From WS-2 sp036507005 (lineage in GTDB: Bacteria > Eisenbacteria > RBG-16-71-46), in NCBI GenBank assembly GCA_036507005.1, contig DASXQT010000067.1, positions 1 through 63,084 on the forward strand: DNA of 63,084 nt, in the 5' to 3' direction. The notes under the pieces are model-generated. The model had not been told where the DNA came from. It saw only the letters and a program-made list of their open reading frames with translations, and ran no database searches. This document shows, piece after piece, positions 62,831-63,084 of this stretch; position 1 is the first letter of the stretch, and each line of letters opens with the position of its first letter. The position numbers and the translations under genes are program-made.

Positions 62831-63084
62831 CTAACGCACCACGCTCACCCGCGCGCTCACCGTCTTGCCGCCCTGGGTGAGCCGCACCACGTAGACTCCC
62901 ATCGGCAAGAGCCCGCCCTCGCCCAGGTTCACCGGCCTCACCGCCGCCGCGCCGCCCACGTCGCGGCTGCGCACCTCGCGCCCCGCGACGTCGTAGAGCC
63001 GGAGCGTGGCCGGAGCGGACGTGGGCAGCACGAACGACACCCACAGGTCGCGCGCGGTCGGGTTGGGGGCGATCGCCGAGAGCG
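62831..63084 (-). CDS. C-terminal fragment of a secreted protein with FlgD-like sorting domain
   Basis: The last 84 codons of a gene whose start lies beyond the right edge. The visible part is a complete sorting-type domain: IAPNPTARDLWVSFVLPTS, ATLRLYDVAGREVRSRDVGG and LPMGVYVVRLTQGGKTVSA, ending VSVVR. The main body, and so the function, is outside the window. Its tail is of the general type, not the KFVHVR type of the DDAEE proteins. Confidence 0.8.
   Translation of the reverse strand, partial: LSAIAPNPTARDLWVSFVLPTSAPATLRLYDVAGREVRSRDVGGAAAVRPVNLGEGGLLPMGVYVVRLTQGGKTVSARVSVVR

Overview
This 63 kb window comes from a very GC-rich bacterial chromosome. Several secreted proteins end in a FlgD-like / type-A C-terminal sorting domain (NPxxxxxxxRFxL ... 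VYDxxGRxV ... GxYxxxL). That feature, together with a B12-dependent ribonucleotide reductase, paired secreted amidohydrolases, an M61 peptidase, a choice-of-anchor protein and a TMTC-like TPR membrane protein, points to an FCB-related lineage, for example Candidatus Eisenbacteria or Gemmatimonadota-like. This is inferred from gene content, not from a marker gene.

Layout. 1-2190 (-): 5' part of a B12-dependent ribonucleotide reductase, cut by the window edge. 2.5-6.2 kb: two divergent membrane glycosyltransferase-type genes (ArnT/PMT-like and TMTC-like with TPRs). 6.4-19.2 kb (+): two giant tandem paralogues built of 'DDAEE' modules, PKD domains, a shared Cys-containing domain and a sorting tail, followed by a choice-of-anchor B protein; then a DinB-family protein. 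20.1-24.3 kb (+): a lower-GC accessory island of seven small genes, mostly unrecognised. It includes a caspase-clan-like protein with a His-Cys dyad and is bracketed by two small membrane proteins. 24.4-28.2 kb (-): a cytochrome c lipoprotein, a transglutaminase-like protein and a GH20 hexosaminidase. 28.3-35.2 kb: a cation/proton antiporter, a small secreted protein and two overlapping amidohydrolases. 35.4-43.9 kb: a Ser/Thr kinase with TPRs, a small cupredoxin-like candidate, an M14 carboxypeptidase overlapping an AIR-synthase-like gene, an outer-membrane barrel candidate and a ferritin-like protein with a Lys/Ala/Pro tail. 44.0-49.9 kb (-): M61 peptidase, MFS transporter, second M14 peptidase, DUF4097-like protein. 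50.1-50.6 kb: a RelBE/ParDE-type toxin-antitoxin pair under a palindromic operator. 50.6-54.3 kb: a third DDAEE/PKD protein and a divergent putative glycoside hydrolase. 54.3-62.7 kb (-): a tightly overlapped arginine operon argR-argC-argB-argD-argG-argH(A)-argF, with a promoter whose -10 is overlapped by two ARG-box-like repeats. The window ends inside another gene with a sorting domain.

How the genes fit together. The arginine operon carries most of the path from N-acetylglutamate to arginine. Its first step is probably supplied by the acetyltransferase domain fused to ArgH; no argJ or argE is seen here. The secreted hydrolases (two M14, M61, amidohydrolases, GH20, putative GH) suggest a peptide- and polysaccharide-scavenging life. 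The large Thr/Ser-rich surface proteins next to two PMT/TMTC-type membrane proteins raise the possibility of protein O-glycosylation. The 20-24 kb island is the best candidate for an undescribed system. A roughly 100 bp repeat inserted in frame in both argG and argH(A) is the most unusual sequence-level feature.
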